From assembly GCA_050084515.1 (NCBI GenBank), contig CM114272.1:11408001-11472000 (forward strand): a stretch of DNA of 64,000 bases, read 5' to 3'. Position numbers and translations under genes: made by a program. Below are positions 10,101-22,145 of the stretch, in pieces (within the stretch, counting starts at the first letter, position 1; every line of letters starts with the position of its first letter). The notes under the pieces are model-generated. The model was not told where the DNA came from, ran no database searches, and saw only the letters and a program-made list of their open reading frames with translations. This DNA is from Blasia pusilla. Lineage: Eukaryota; Marchantiophyta; Marchantiopsida; Blasiales.

Positions 10101-12986
10101 TGAATTGAAGATGGGGATGTCCACAGTGGATTGGTTACTCTCCTTACAATACAGTTTTGGAAAACTTGGGTCTCTTTTGATGTGTCTCACCATACTTAGC
10201 TGTGTGGGTAATTCCAGATGATGGGATAGTGGTAGAACAATGTGTGCACATTATAAGAAACAAGTGGGAAATGATGGTAGAGGACAAGGATGAAAGAAAA
10301 ACCCCGATCAGCCCTTTAAGTACTAAAAAAATGTGGTGGAGTTACTGATTTTTCTGTGATTTGCACAGGTGCAACAAATGGGGCGATGGATGCTGGAAAC
10401 TTGTTGAAGCCAATGTTGGGTAGAGGGGAGCTGCGTTGTATCGGTGCTACAACTCTTGATGAGTATCGGAAATATATAGAGAAAGATCCCGCCTTGGAAC
10501 GTCGGTTTCAGCAAGTTTATGTTGATCAACCATCTGTGGAGGATACGGTTTCAATTCTCCGAGGTCTTCGTGAACGCTACGAGCTCCATCATGCAGTTCG
10601 AATTTCTGACAGTGCACTGGTTGAAGCAGCTATGCTAGCTGATCGATACATTAGTGATCGATTTCTCCCTGATAAAGGTTCATGTTCTTCTCTTTTCCAT
10701 CCTGTTCCTGATGCTTCCCATCTACTAGAGCTATCAGTCAAGAGGTGAGGAATGAGACACAGTGATAAAAGCCAGTGCTGATTCTGTCTCCTGTTAACTT
10801 CCTGACTTTGGATTGATGTATGAAACTAGATAGGCAGCTCTTTGTGACTCTTCCGAGCTTCTTCTGGTGGAATGTTGGCTCGGCAATGGTTTTTTATGGT
10901 TTGTGGACTAGTTTCCCACAGTTTAAATGGTGTTCTGGGGCTGAGATAAAACTGAACCTAATATCTCTTTTTCTCTTTGGTGATGGAACTGAGTACTAAA
11001 GTATACTGATTGTGGGATTGCAGCAATCGATTTGGTGGATGAAGCAGCTGCAAAGCTTAAGATGGAAATTACTTCTAAGCCCACTTCTTTGGACGAAATC
11101 GATAGGTCAGTCCTTAAATTAGAAATGGAGAGGCTGTCCCTTACCAATGACACAGACAAAGCGTCTCGTGATCGTCTGAGTAGACTAGAGAACGAGCTGT
11201 CTATTTTGAAACAGAAACAGAAAGATCTCACCGATCAATGGGAACATGAGAAGTCAGTTATGACACGAATACAATCTATCAAGGAAGAGGTATGATTACT
11301 CTGCCCTGTGCAATTTGAAATTCGATTGTTTGGGTTTGGACCCAGTAGCTTGAGATTTTTTTGTTCTCTACTTACATGCTCATGGCTTTTGGACCCTTGG
11401 CAGGTTGACAGAGTGAATGTGGAAATACAGCAAGCTGAACGTGACTATGACCTAAGCCGGGCAGCAGAATTGAAATATGGCAGTTTGATCTCACTCCAGC
11501 GACAGTTGGAAGATGCTGAAAAGGCCCTGACTGAGTACCAAAGTACAGGAAAATCTATGCTTCGTGAAGAAGTGACTGGCAATGACATTGCAGAAATTGT
11601 GAGTAAATGGACAGGTATTCCAGTGTCGAAGTTACAGCAATCTGAAAGAGAAAAGCTCCTTCACTTAGATGTGGAGCTGCATAAGCGCGTAGTGGGGCAA
11701 GATCCAGCAGTACAATCAGTTGCTGAGGCTATACAAAGATCAAGAGCAGGGCTGTCTGATCCTAACCGACCCATAGCAAGTTTCATGTTCATGGGTCCAA
11801 CTGGTGTTGGGAAAACAGAACTGGCCAAGGCATTAGCTTCATACTTGTTTAACACAGAGGAAGCTTTAGTCAGAATAGATATGAGTGAGTACATGGAAAA
11901 GCATGCTGTGTCCAGATTGATCGGTGCACCACCTGGTTATGTCGGTTATGAGGAAGGTGGGCAGCTCACTGAATCTGTTCGCCGGAGGCCATATGCAGTG
12001 CTCTTGTTTGATGAGATCGAAAAGGCGCATTCAGATGTCTTCAACATCTTCCTCCAGATTCTCGATGATGGTAGAGTCACTGACTCCCAAGGCAGGACAG
12101 TTAGCTTTACTAACACTGTGATTATCATGACTTCTAATGTGGGTTCTCAGTATGTGCTGAACAGCCTTGAGAACCCCATGGGGTCCAAAGAGGCAGCTTA
12201 TGAGGCTATGAGGCTCCGTGTCATGGATGCAGCCAGGAACACATTCAGACCCGAGTTCATGAACCGGATAGATGAGTATATTGTGTTCCAACCACTTGAC
12301 CGAGATCAGATTGGCAGCATTGTCAAATTACAGGTTTGTCTACTTTTCCTTCTGGAGTGTGGATTGTAAGGTTGCATGGCTAAGTAAGATGTAGCAGGAA
12401 GATTATGAATGCATGCATCTGTTCTATATAAATGTGATACCTCTGAGCCGTGAAAATTGATGCAGAAAGGAGTTGATTAACACAGATGTTACATCAAATG
12501 ATTTAAATGATTTAAAAACTTGAAGAAGACATCTATGCACTCTCAGAACTAGCCAATTTGATATCTGTCAGGATTTCCAAAACTTCCGCCTTCAACTCAA
12601 TGATTATGATTTCTGACTTGATTTTTTTCTCGTGTATCCATACACAGTTGGACAGAGTGCAGAAGAGGCTGGTCGAGAAGAAGATTACAATCAAAGTCAG
12701 TGAAAGTGCCATTCAGCTGCTGGGCAGCATGGGATACGATCCAAACTATGGTGCGAGGCCAGTGAAGAGAGTCATTCAACAGAGCGTTGAAAATGAACTG
12801 GCCAAGGGTATCTTGAGAGGAGAATTCAAAGACGAAGACGTGATCATGGTGGACACTGATCTCACTGCTTTTGGTGGCGGTTCTCTCCCTCAGCAAAAGT
12901 TGACCTTCAGCAAACTACCACCTGTTGCAGATGGCTCTCCTCATGAGTCAGATGTAGATCCCTTGGCCTACGCCCAGAGTCACTGA
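7113..12986 (+). CDS. CLPB3: Chloroplast chaperone ClpB (Hsp100 disaggregase, ClpB3 type)
   Basis: AAA+ disaggregase that threads aggregated proteins through its hexamer in the plastid stroma. The gene has ten exons: 7113-7457, 7716-7934, 8215-8452, 8649-8844, 9094-9148, 9360-9510, 10369-10677, 11024-11289, 11404-12333 and 12648-12986. These join in phase to 1015 aa; plastid ClpB is usually near 970. Residues 1 to about 110 are Ser/Arg-rich and fit a transit peptide. The Clp N domain follows (from about 116). NBD1 has Walker A GEPGVGKT at 321-328 and Walker B ending DE at 393-394; the coiled-coil middle domain lies about 505-610; NBD2 has GPTGVGKT at 724-731, pore motif GYVGY at 771-775 and Walker B DE at 796-797. 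A coiled-coil middle domain and lack of a ClpP-binding loop separate it from ClpC. Start chosen as the first ATG in frame, followed by a transit-like sequence. Oddity: NBD1 pore loop has Phe366 (KFRGE) where I expect Tyr. Confidence 0.95.
9749..10060 (+). repeat. 156-bp degenerate tandem repeat within ClpB intron 6
   Basis: The copy beginning ctgggaatgaattctagcaa at 9749 recurs as ctgggaacgaattatagcaa at 9905. Similarity continues through a segment reading ggttacagattt and on to acacactg(c/t)t. The period of 156 is 52 codons, so an uninterrupted frame (9677-10084) runs through both copies. Exon 6 joins exon 7 perfectly across this intron, so the repeat is not needed in the protein. The long intron (858 bp against 114-346 bp for the others) is explained by this insert. 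Confidence 0.75.
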
Positions 12987-13500
12987 ATTCCAGTCAAGAT
13001 AGGGAAGTAGTCTGTATAGTTCTGCAGAGTGGAATCAGATTAAATCCAAGCATTTTGTACAATAGCGAGAATTGCCCAAAAACCAGAGGGGTGCAATTCC
13101 AATGAAAATTTGGTCAGGGAAGAGATGTAAACTAGTAGGATCTAGTTCTGTGGTGTATACTAAAGTTACTTTTCAGTTCGTTTGTAAGTGACCAATGTGT
13201 TTTGCGCTTCGTGGGTGAATGTGGGCCATGATCACGTGATTGGATGCTTGGATAGATCACTGCACCCATTTCCTCCTTGGCTGTTCGCACACTCTCAATG
13301 TCAATGTCAATCTGTCTTATTAATGCAAAGCTGCAGTTTGTTTACACATATTCCAAGACCTCTGCCAATCTTGTGCTTATTATTCTCCTTTTGGTCCCAA
13401 CACATCCCCAATGCCAGTGGTTCTCCTCTGGTCTAGACAACATGTTTCAGCTGAACATATTTCTCTCCATTGAGATTTGGATCTAAATAGATGTGAAGGT
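12987..13500 (+). other. Probable 3' UTR and downstream flank of ClpB
   Basis: The sequence after the ClpB stop has no coding similarity. No clear polyadenylation signal could be fixed. The boundary at about 13500 is where the composition becomes markedly AT-rich. Confidence 0.4.
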
Positions 13501-16500
13501 GCAGGAAGTACGGAGGGCAGGACTCGCAGATGTATGTGCATTCAAAGTTCGAACTGTTCACTGTGGACTACACTCGTTCCATTGCATCGCTATGCATAGT
13601 AAGCAAAGAAAAAGAATCATAACCCATCAATAATCAGCTTGTTACGGAAAGTTGGAAACGTTCTTTGATTTGAATAATACGACTCGTATAGATGGCACAA
13701 GTTGAGCAGTGGACATTTCTTATTTGGGAAATTAAAAACACTCTTGTTAAACGTATATTTACGGCCTTTACTATGAGTTATGGATTTAGAACTTTGTCTC
13801 GTTACGTGGACTTATGCCTTACCTCACTTTATGACCTTGTAGGGAGGTGCCAAACTAAATCTAACATTTTAAAAGGAAAATTCAGTAGATCAAACCATGG
13901 TGAAATTACTAGGATTGAAAATGATGAAATGAGGTTTTGCACACATGTGATTACACTTTGTATTTCCAAAAATAAACGTATAACTCACCTTGATAACATT
14001 GTCAAATACTTGATGGTATAAAATCAAGAGGATGTGTGTTAATAACAATATAAATGAAAGTTTGAAAGCCTTACCAAGATAAATTGCTAGTCGATAAATC
14101 CATTATGATATATCACACACATACATCACATATATATCACATTCATACATGCCACCAAGTAGCCCAAAAAATTGGAAAGAAACTTTTGGTGGGCATGTGA
14201 TCAAAATATTTTTTAAAACTTCTCTTGCAACTTGCAAAAAGATGTTTGCAAACTAAGAAGTCATCCTCCAATAATTATAGATACTAACAAACTCCCCCAA
14301 AATACATATATAGTGTATTTTCACATCATATAGCAAAATCCCTCACAATAGATAAAAAAGTAAGGATAAGAGACTAGAAATCCATGGTGTATGTCACATC
14401 TTAATCTTAGAGCCCACATCCTATGGAGGTAATATGAAAACATAAAATATTAAGTAACATGGTTTATTTCATAACTTAATATGATCCATAAACTAGAGGA
14501 GGGTAAGTCTAAATTTGATAAAGTATGAGGAAAAATATACTATGTGCATATGAATGAAGTGTGTTCGTAAACGTAAATCTATAGCAAACATGGAGAAAGT
14601 ATGATCAATTTTTTTTAGAGCTTATGGGCACAAACCTAAATCTCAAATGAATTCTATGCATGTCTTAGATTGGGGAAGAGATGGAACCCTACAAGGATGA
14701 AATAGACGTGGTTGAGGTATCGGATTACAATAACCAAGACATAAGAGACGAAAATTGATTTAGGGTTATTTAAAAATAAAATGATAGCCCATAGTCAAGA
14801 AGAAACTTCTATTCTAATTTATTTAAAAATATTTCATAAAATATCCATACTACTATTAAAAGATATCATTTTTATTTGCCAATATCTTGAATCTTAGAGA
14901 CTTTTGTGGGGGAAAATTACTCAAATTGCTCATAACATTTTTTGTTAGATTTTTTTGCATGAGCATGGCTGGACTCCATTTTTGTAAATTGAAAATAATG
15001 GATTTAGGGATTTTACCCAAGTATACTTCAATGTTCCAATTTTTTTTTAGTGGACATATTTGGGTAGTGATCCTTTTTAAGAGATCCTTGCTTATACAAT
15101 TTTGAAAATTAGAAGCTTGCTATACTACAAAAGAATCATTTTGAGTCACTTGTGGTTATTAGCTAGAGATGAATAGGCCAATAGACACAAACATTGTTTA
15201 ATGAATCGGAAGAACAAGTGGTGAATTTAAGAACAAAAAGAAGTATGATTGAAAGGGGTTAAGTCTACTCAAACCCCTTAAGTAAGCAGGTATAAGAAAA
15301 GGCTGCCTATTTTAGCCTTGTAAAGACATATAGTATATGAGGAAAATGGCAAACTAGAGGCGGTTGCAGATTGAGCTCTATGGAAATCGTTGCACTTTTT
15401 TTTTTTTTTTTTTTTTTGGTGCTCATAAGCATAAAGCTTGTGAGGGACAATAGTAACTACATGTGATTTTCTTGAATGAGTATTGATCATGAATTGATCA
15501 GAACGTGATGTTCATGAATTGCGATGCGTTGCAAGTTCAAATTTATCTAATGCCATAGAAGACATGGAGGGGACTATTTTTTGGTTTGGAAATAAAAGTC
15601 CTTGGTGAGAAAATTTACTCAAAAACATCTATTATAACATGATTAACATTTCAATTGTAAGCTTGTATCTAGATTGAGAATCAACTAACCATGCACTTTT
15701 GGTCATCTTATTCGATTAGAACACAACCATTCTTCCATCACTTCTTTCATAACCATCCTCAACATATTCCCCACTTCTACTTTTTTAACTTGAACAATAT
15801 CTAGAATGAAATTACTCGTAAATCATGTTATTGATAGAGATCAGCTCTACACAACGTGTGTCGTTGAAGGAGTTTGACACTTTGAGAAATTTTTTCCCAA
15901 TTGCATTTTGTCTTGTGTAAATCATCTCTCAAGTGTGAAGGAATCTAAGATGTTTTATGAGTATTTCTGTAGGCTTCGTGTTGCAACCCTCATAACCAAA
16001 CACACCCTAACGTCAAACATCAAAACTCTAATAGCTATGGGTTCACACTAGGATGAAAATGAAGCAGAATCTCATGAGTGAGATACAATTATAAGATCTT
16101 CATGTGTTGGGGATGTATGTCAAGACGAGATGCAAGGCATATTTAAGGATAGCGATTGGATTTGGATTAGCACCTAGAACAAGACTAAGTGTTGGGGAAC
16201 CAATGCTTGGGCTTGCCCTAATATCAAAGAAGTAAGTTACTTTGTCTTGGAGATTGGAATGATCTTACTTGTGAAGTGATGAGTAAACATAGCAAAGAGC
16301 ATAAGTCAAATTCAATAGTGATCCAAAAGTTTGCATCTCGGGGACCTTGTAAACATGTGGGATGTTTACATGTTGTGAGCAAATGAAGTCTTAGGTGGAA
16401 TGCTTAGTTAGTTAGCTTATTAGGTTGGCTGAGATTGGATTTGAAGAATCCGATCTAGGGTTTCCTAAAAACGAGAAGCTAAATATTTCTAAGTGTTGGA

Positions 16501-17152
16501 TGTGATAACCTGAGACTTTAGCCAAAAGACGAATTGTAGGTTAGCTAATAGAAAGAGATTCAATATCAAGGGGTTTGGCCTAGAAGAGCATGATAAAACG
16601 CCGAGTGGAACTTTAGAAGAGCCGAAGTCCTATAAGATTTGGACTCCAAGGAGATTGCGACCTAGCTTGGATTTTGACTAAGCATTTGAGAGTTTCCCAC
16701 TTTGGGGGTTATGAAGGTTACACCCAAGATTATTTTGGAATGAATTAGGTGACATTGGAAAGCTTGTGGGAAGCTGCTTCTAATACACCAAAGATCTGAT
16801 AAAACCCACAAGAAAAATTCTTGCAACATATAGGTATAGGGTTGTATGACCTCAACCCAAACTATCACTCTAATAGGTTTGGGACTATTGCAAGATTTTT
16901 GCTCACGTGTCAAAGATAGGAGTATATGAGGGCCATATGATCCTCGACCCAAATGAACATTCCACAAGTCTCTTGGGCTTCTTTTACACAAAAAGACCTT
17001 CAAGAGAAATTCCTTAGAAACGGGAGCGGTGAAATTCTCTAGAGCTATATATAAGGAGCATGGTCTCCAAGGGTGTTTGGAATAAGAATCCCATCTTGGG
17101 AGCCATGAGGTTTAATGATGGGTACATCATAGATTGAGAGGTTAGGATTGGG
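13501..17152. other. AT-rich intergenic sequence without recognised gene
   Basis: No ORF here resembles a known protein. A 22-base T run lies at 15396-15417. A strong TATA-like sequence (CTATATATAAGG) lies near 17045, about 110 bp before the Copia insertion, so this may be part of an older repeat into which the Copia element jumped; the flank continues at 22146. Confidence 0.5.
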
Positions 17153-17157
17153 GGTTT
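17153..17157. repeat. Left target-site duplication of the Copia element (ggttt)
   Basis: GGTTT immediately before the left LTR is repeated exactly at 22141-22145 immediately after the right LTR. Confidence 0.85.
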
Positions 17158-17464
17158 TGTGGAAAACTGCTAAACAAGCATAACTGGTGGAAAACGGGTC
17201 TCACACACACACACCACCATGGAGAACGAAATTTGCAATGAGAGAATAAGTGGAGGATAATCCTCTTCTCAATTATATAGGATATGTACAAGCAACCCTA
17301 ACCCTACCCTTAACCATAGTCTCGAGTTAGACTAACTGTGATTAACTAACCATAGTTAAGATAATCGTGCTTAACTGACTAACCAAGATTAAGCTTCCCT
17401 ACTTGTGAGTACCAAATGTGTGATTCAGATGTCTCGGAGCTTGATCAGAACTCAATCTTCAATA
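17158..17464 (-). repeat. 3' LTR of the Copia element
   Basis: 307 bp, homologous along its length to 21823-22140. Contains the segment caaccctaaccctaccctt, which includes a telo-box-like AACCCTAA. The RNase H reading frame runs through the polypurine tract and stops inside this LTR at 17452-17454. Confidence 0.9.
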
Positions 17465-17940
17465 CTCCCCCTCAAGCTCATATCGATATCTCTAACGTCT
17501 AAATCCTTTCTGAACATCTCAAACTTATCTCTAGACAATGCCTTTGTAAAGATGTCAACAATTTGTTGATCTATACCTATATACACAAAATCAATTTCTC
17601 GTGCAAGCACTTTCTCTCTGATAAAATGATACTGCACCTCAACATGCTATGTACGAGCATGAAACACAAAGTTATTAGCAAGCTTGATGCTACTAATATT
17701 GTCTGCATATATTACACTAGATCCTAAGTTACTAACACCAATCTCAACAAGTAATCGATAAAGCCACACCGCCTCACATGCTGCATTGGTTGCTCCTCTG
17801 TACTCAGCCTCTGTTGAAGATAAAGCAACTGTAGGTTGCTTCTTTGAAGCCCAACTTATAGTTGCGCTTCCTAAAGTAAATGAATAACCAGATGTGGAGT
17901 GTCGATCACATACGCTTCCTGCCCAATCAACATCTATGAA
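17452..17940 (-). pseudogene. Copia RNase H domain remnant
   Basis: The minus strand between 17940 and 17640 reads as Copia RNase H, including a S-S-T-E-A-E-Y segment in the usual place. It is followed by the C-terminal I-R-E-K-V and D-I-F-T-K-A-L motifs at 17452-17637. The frame is interrupted near 17640 by a stop. RNase H would degrade the RNA of the RNA:DNA hybrid during reverse transcription. Confidence 0.8.
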
Positions 17941-17943
17941 TCC

Positions 17944-18684
17944 CTACAATTGAAAACTCGGAGAAGGTTCAAATTGAAGCCCGAATTGAATAGAGAATTT
18001 CACATACCGCATAATTCTCCTCACAGCATCAAGGTGAGGTTTTCGAGGTGCTTGCATAAACTGGCTCACTAGACCAATATCATAGCTCAAATCTGGTCTG
18101 GTTATAGTTAGATAGATCAAACTTCCAACCATGCGCATGTACATATTAGAATCTGCAAGCAGCTCTCCTTCATCCACTCTTAGCTTCACGCTCTAGTCCA
18201 ACGGTGTAGAGATTGGCTTACAAGCCGTCATACCATATTTTGAAAGCATATGAAGAGCATATTGTCGTTTTAGTAACCACATGCTCTCTCCAACCTTGAT
18301 AAACTCAATATCAAAGAAGTACTTGAGTTCTCCCAAGTCCTTCATATCAAATTCTGCTTGTAACTTAAGCTTGACTTGTTGTACTCTTTCTTCAGTACTC
18401 CCAGTAATCAAGAGATCGTCAACATACAACACAGTGAGAACTGTATGATCTTGTCCTCTCAAGACATATAACGAGGAGTCGAAATCACATACCCTAAAAC
18501 CCAACTCTTGTAGGATGTATGTAATCTTGCCATACCAAGCTCTTGGATCTTGTTTGAGCCCGTATAGAGCTTTCTTCAACCTGCATATAGGAAATGGAAA
18601 CTTGGGATGCTCGTATCCAAGTGGTTGAATCATATATACCTCCTCGTATAGATCTCCATTCAAGAAGGAATTCTTGACGTCCAT
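17944..18684 (-). pseudogene. Copia reverse transcriptase domain remnant
   Basis: The frame at 18193-18684 starts in the palm (MDVKNSFLNGDL, the DVK-type motif A) and contains the catalytic L-Y-V-D-D-L-L motif. The continuation at 17944-18189 holds the connection segment G-S-L-I-Y-L-x-x-T-R-P-D. The two frames are broken at about 18190. The N-terminal part of RT (18704-18904) is only faintly readable. Clear Ty1/Copia type. Confidence 0.88.
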
Positions 18685-19252
18685 ATGATGTAATCTTCAC
18701 TTCTTACTTACTGCAACACTGTTCTCGTAGTCGCCATCTTTGCAACAGGGCTAAATGTTTCCTCATAATCAATATTATATTATTGTGCATAGCCCTTAGC
18801 CACCAATCTCGCTTTGTATCTGTTAATTGTACCATCTTGATTGCGCTTGATTTTGTAAATTCATTTGCAACCAATAGCTTCCTTATCGGAAGGTATATTA
18901 ACAAGCTCCCATGTTTGTTGATGTCTTAATGCAACAAGCTCTTCCTCCATAGCTTCAATCTATTTGGCTTTACTCGCAGCTTCTTCAAAACAACTCGGCT
19001 CTTGCTCTTGAAGGGTAGTCATCATATATGCATGATGTGTCGTAAGGAAACCTTCATTTATGAATCTATGAAGTGGATGTGTAACTCTACTTGATCTACA
19101 AAGTTGTTGTTCAGAAGTAGATGTCTCGACACTTGACTCGAGATCTGACTAGTGTCAACAGACCGAATATGTACTCTTCCCGTCCATGGACTCACAGATT
19201 TAACTGATGAATCTATGACCTCTCCTAATCCTGCACTAGTACTTGGGGAAGT

Positions 19253-20367
19253 TTAAGACAATGTCTGTTGGTTTATAGTCATATTCTCCCCCTCAACAGA
19301 CAAGTTTAGAGGTGGAATAGGCTCAGATGGAGCATACCATGACTTTAGCTCATCAAAGACAACATCCCGACTAATAATAAGCTGCCTAGAGGATGGAATG
19401 TAGGACTTATACCCCTTAGTACCATCAACATAGCCAATGAAGATACATCTTTTAGACTTGGGGTCTAATTTTTGACATCTCTCAGAAAGAACATGAGCAT
19501 AACAAATAGAGCCAAATACTTTCAAGAAGGAAAAATCAGGTTTACTTCCTGTGAAGACTTCGAATGGAGTTTTATCATGAACTCATGTTGTTGGAGTCTA
19601 GTTGATTAAGAAGACTGCACATGCTACAACCTCTACCCAATACACCTTAGGTATGTTCTTCTCATTCAACATAGCTCGTGTCGCTTCAACAATATGTCGA
19701 TTCTTCCTCTCAGCCATTCCATTTTGTTGTGGAGTGTAATGGCAAGTCACTTGCGTTGGATGCCATTCTGACGTAAATAGTCATCAAATTCTGTTAAAAG
19801 ATACTCTCCTCCTCCATCATAACGCAATTTCAAAATATGTTGTCCAATTTGCTTCTCTACTAGAACTTTGAATGTTTGGAACATTGAGAATATCTCTAAC
19901 TTGGCTTTCAGAAAGTAAATCCATATATAGCTAGAGAAGTCATTAATAAATGAAACAAAGTACTGCCAACCACTAAGGCTATGTTGTGATGTTGTCCACA
20001 TATCACTGTGGATCAACTCCAATATCTTGGATGCTCTTCTACCTTGTTTTGGAAAAGGAAATCTAGCTTGTTTTTCAAATTGGCAAGCAGTACATACCTC
20101 TAACGTAGCAAGACTCACTAATTTAGGGAGTCATATTACTATATTAGATGATGAAAGACTCTGTAATCTTTGAAGATTCATATATCCAATTCTTTTATCC
20201 CACACATTTAGATCTGTGACTTGTTGGCCGATTTGACCATACATTGTTGTTTGAATCTCTGGCATAGAAACATCTAATTTGAACATTCTGCCACATCTAG
20301 TTCCTTTGGCTATCGTAGTCTGGTCATCTATTGTTTCAATGAAACAACCATTTGCGTTAAACTTCAC
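19253..20367 (-). pseudogene. Copia GAG-pre-integrase and integrase remnants
   Basis: 20131-20367 holds the GAG-pre-integrase end (W-D-K-R-I-G-Y-M-N-L). 19747-20118 carries the zinc-binding C-x-x-C half (CTACQF) and the catalytic core: H-S-D-M-W, then F-I-N-D-F-S-S-Y, and the D-G-G-G-E-Y region. 19253-19525 is the integrase C-terminal segment ending before the RT linker (G-Y-x-x-G-x-K-G-Y). Frames are separated by stops and shifts near 20120 and 19740-19530. Confidence 0.85.
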
Positions 20368-20686
20368 TTGATAACTCTGTTCTACTATCTGTCCTACAGA
20401 GATCAGATTTCTTGCAATGGTAGGAACATAAAGAACATTTCCAAGAGCACAAAGACCATATGATGCTATTGGAACTTTATCGATATGCGTGATATGATGT
20501 TGAGTGTCATCTCATGTGAGCACAATTGTAGGATCTTTCACCGGCTCGAAACTACTGAACTATTTAGCTTGTGAGGTCATGTGATTTGATGCACCAGAAT
20601 CAATGTACCTATCTGTTGTCGAGTCTTTCTTGACCATTGCTCCCATATGATGAGTCATGACCAAAAGATGCTTCGTTTGTGAATAC

Positions 20687-21250
20687 TTATGCTCTTGGTA
20701 CTGCTCTTGGTGTTGTTGCTCCACATAGTTTTGTTGCTGTAAGACTCATATTCTCATATCTGCCTTCTTTCTTGAAGCAAAAATTTGCATAATGACACTT
20801 TATCCCACAGTAATTGCAAGATCCATGGACCCTATGCTGCTGATATCGACCCCAACGATTTCGATCATCACCACCTTGTGATTGTGTTTGATACTGGTTC
20901 GTAGTTGATTGAGTGACGTTATATTGAATGCCTCTTCCTCCATATGCTTGATATCCACAACGACCACAGAAGTTTATGCCATGACCCCTGCCTTTGTTTG
21001 ATCCATAACCTACAAATAGCGCACTCTCTTGCAGACTAGACGAGCTACCGCTGCCTACTAGGCGCATCTCTTCATTGATCAACAGAGGAATTAACTCTTG
21101 AAAGGTTGGATACTTCTCTCTCACAGAGATAGAGGTCTCAAAGGACTTGTAATCCTTTGTGAGGCCTTGAAGAGTGAATAAAATCAGATCATCATCTTCT
21201 AATGTCATTCTAATACTATTCAATTGATCAACAATATGTCTGATACTCAA
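20687..21250 (-). pseudogene. Copia Gag (UBN2-type) with CCHC zinc knuckle
   Basis: A 187-codon remnant of the capsid/nucleocapsid protein. The start resembles the Gag helix bundle (D-Q-L-N-S-I, then T-L-Q-G-L-T-K-D-Y). A Gly/Gln-rich linker leads to CNYCGIKCHYANFC, a C-x2-C-x4-H-x4-C knuckle that would bind RNA. The frame starts inside the domain, so the N-terminus to about 21600 is degraded. The protease between Gag and integrase is not clearly readable. Confidence 0.82.
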
Positions 21251-21807
21251 AATATAATCATTGACTGTGCGATCATTTCCTCAATTTGTTCAATTATTGT
21301 TTCAATTGAAGCTTTGTGACTTTTGTAGATGTCTAGAACAACTTTTCCACTGCATCTACTGCTCCAATTGAAGCATAGACCACTCTTACATAGAAATCGA
21401 CCTGAAATTTGCCAAAATTGATCAATTGTATGAAAGAACTAGTCGAAATTGGCATGTAGAAAGCAAATTGCACAACTTTTCTTCACTAATTGCACTTTCT
21501 TACACCGAAATTGCTACTGCATGAGCTCAAGTGTCAAAATCGAGCGATTTTGGGTGCGTTGGAAAGCTGTCAACGAGTTCTACAAGACGGCTAGAACCAA
21601 CCTTTGACATTGTTCTAGCCGAAGCGGACCCAGACGGCTGAATCGGCCGAGAAAGCCCTAAAAAATGCCTCTAGAGTTTTATCAACGTCAAAGCTCCACC
21701 TGAAATCTACACCCACTGAGCTTTCGAATTAAATTTCCTTCTCCCAAATTGAAATTGTGCCTTCTCTTCTCTCTTCAAACACCAAGAATTTCAAGTGATG
21801 TTCTCCT

Positions 21808-21822
21808 CCCGCTTTGATATTA
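21808..21822 (-). other. Primer-binding site of the Copia element
   Basis: Directly inside the 5' LTR the coding strand reads taatatcaaagcggg. This resembles the TGGTATCAGAGC sequence complementary to plant initiator-methionine tRNA, with a few mismatches. Confidence 0.65.
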
Positions 21823-22140
21823 TGTGGAAAACTGGTAAACAAGCATAATTGGTGGAAAACAACTCTCAGACACACACACCACCATGGAGAATGAAATTTT
21901 CAATGAGAGAATAAGTGGAGATTAGTCCTCTTCTCAATTATATAGGATATGTACAAGCAACCCTAACCCTATCCATACCCCTAACCATAGTCTCGAGTTA
22001 GACTAACTGTGATTGACTAACCATAGTTAAGATAATCCTGCTTAACTGACTAACCAAGATTAAGCTTCCCTACTTCGTGTGAGTACCAAATATAGCAGTT
22101 CAGGTGTCTCATGAGCTTGAATGTAACTCAATCTTCAATA
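21823..22140 (-). repeat. 5' LTR of the Copia element
   Basis: 318 bp, homologous to 17158-17464 with scattered substitutions and small indels. It ends at the right copy of the ggttt target duplication (22141-22145). Confidence 0.9.
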
Positions 22141-22145
22141 GGTTT

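Larger units (their letters stand above)
17158..22140 (-). mobile_element. Ty1/Copia LTR retrotransposon, complete but defective
   Basis: A 4983-bp element on the minus strand with two LTRs, a primer-binding site, domain order gag, integrase, RT, RNase H (the Copia order) and a polypurine tract beside the left LTR (ctccccctc at 17465-17473 on the plus strand). It is flanked by a 5-bp target duplication ggttt. The coding region is split by many frameshifts and stops, and the two LTRs differ at many sites and by small indels, so this is an old, immobile copy. On its coding strand the LTR begins TATTG and ends CCACA, that is TA...CA rather than TG...CA. Confidence 0.93.

Noticed and set aside
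17158-22140. An endogenous plant virus (pararetrovirus)
   Set aside because: Copia order with integrase before RT, LTRs, a tRNA primer site and a target duplication identify a retrotransposon; no movement or coat protein of caulimovirus type is present.
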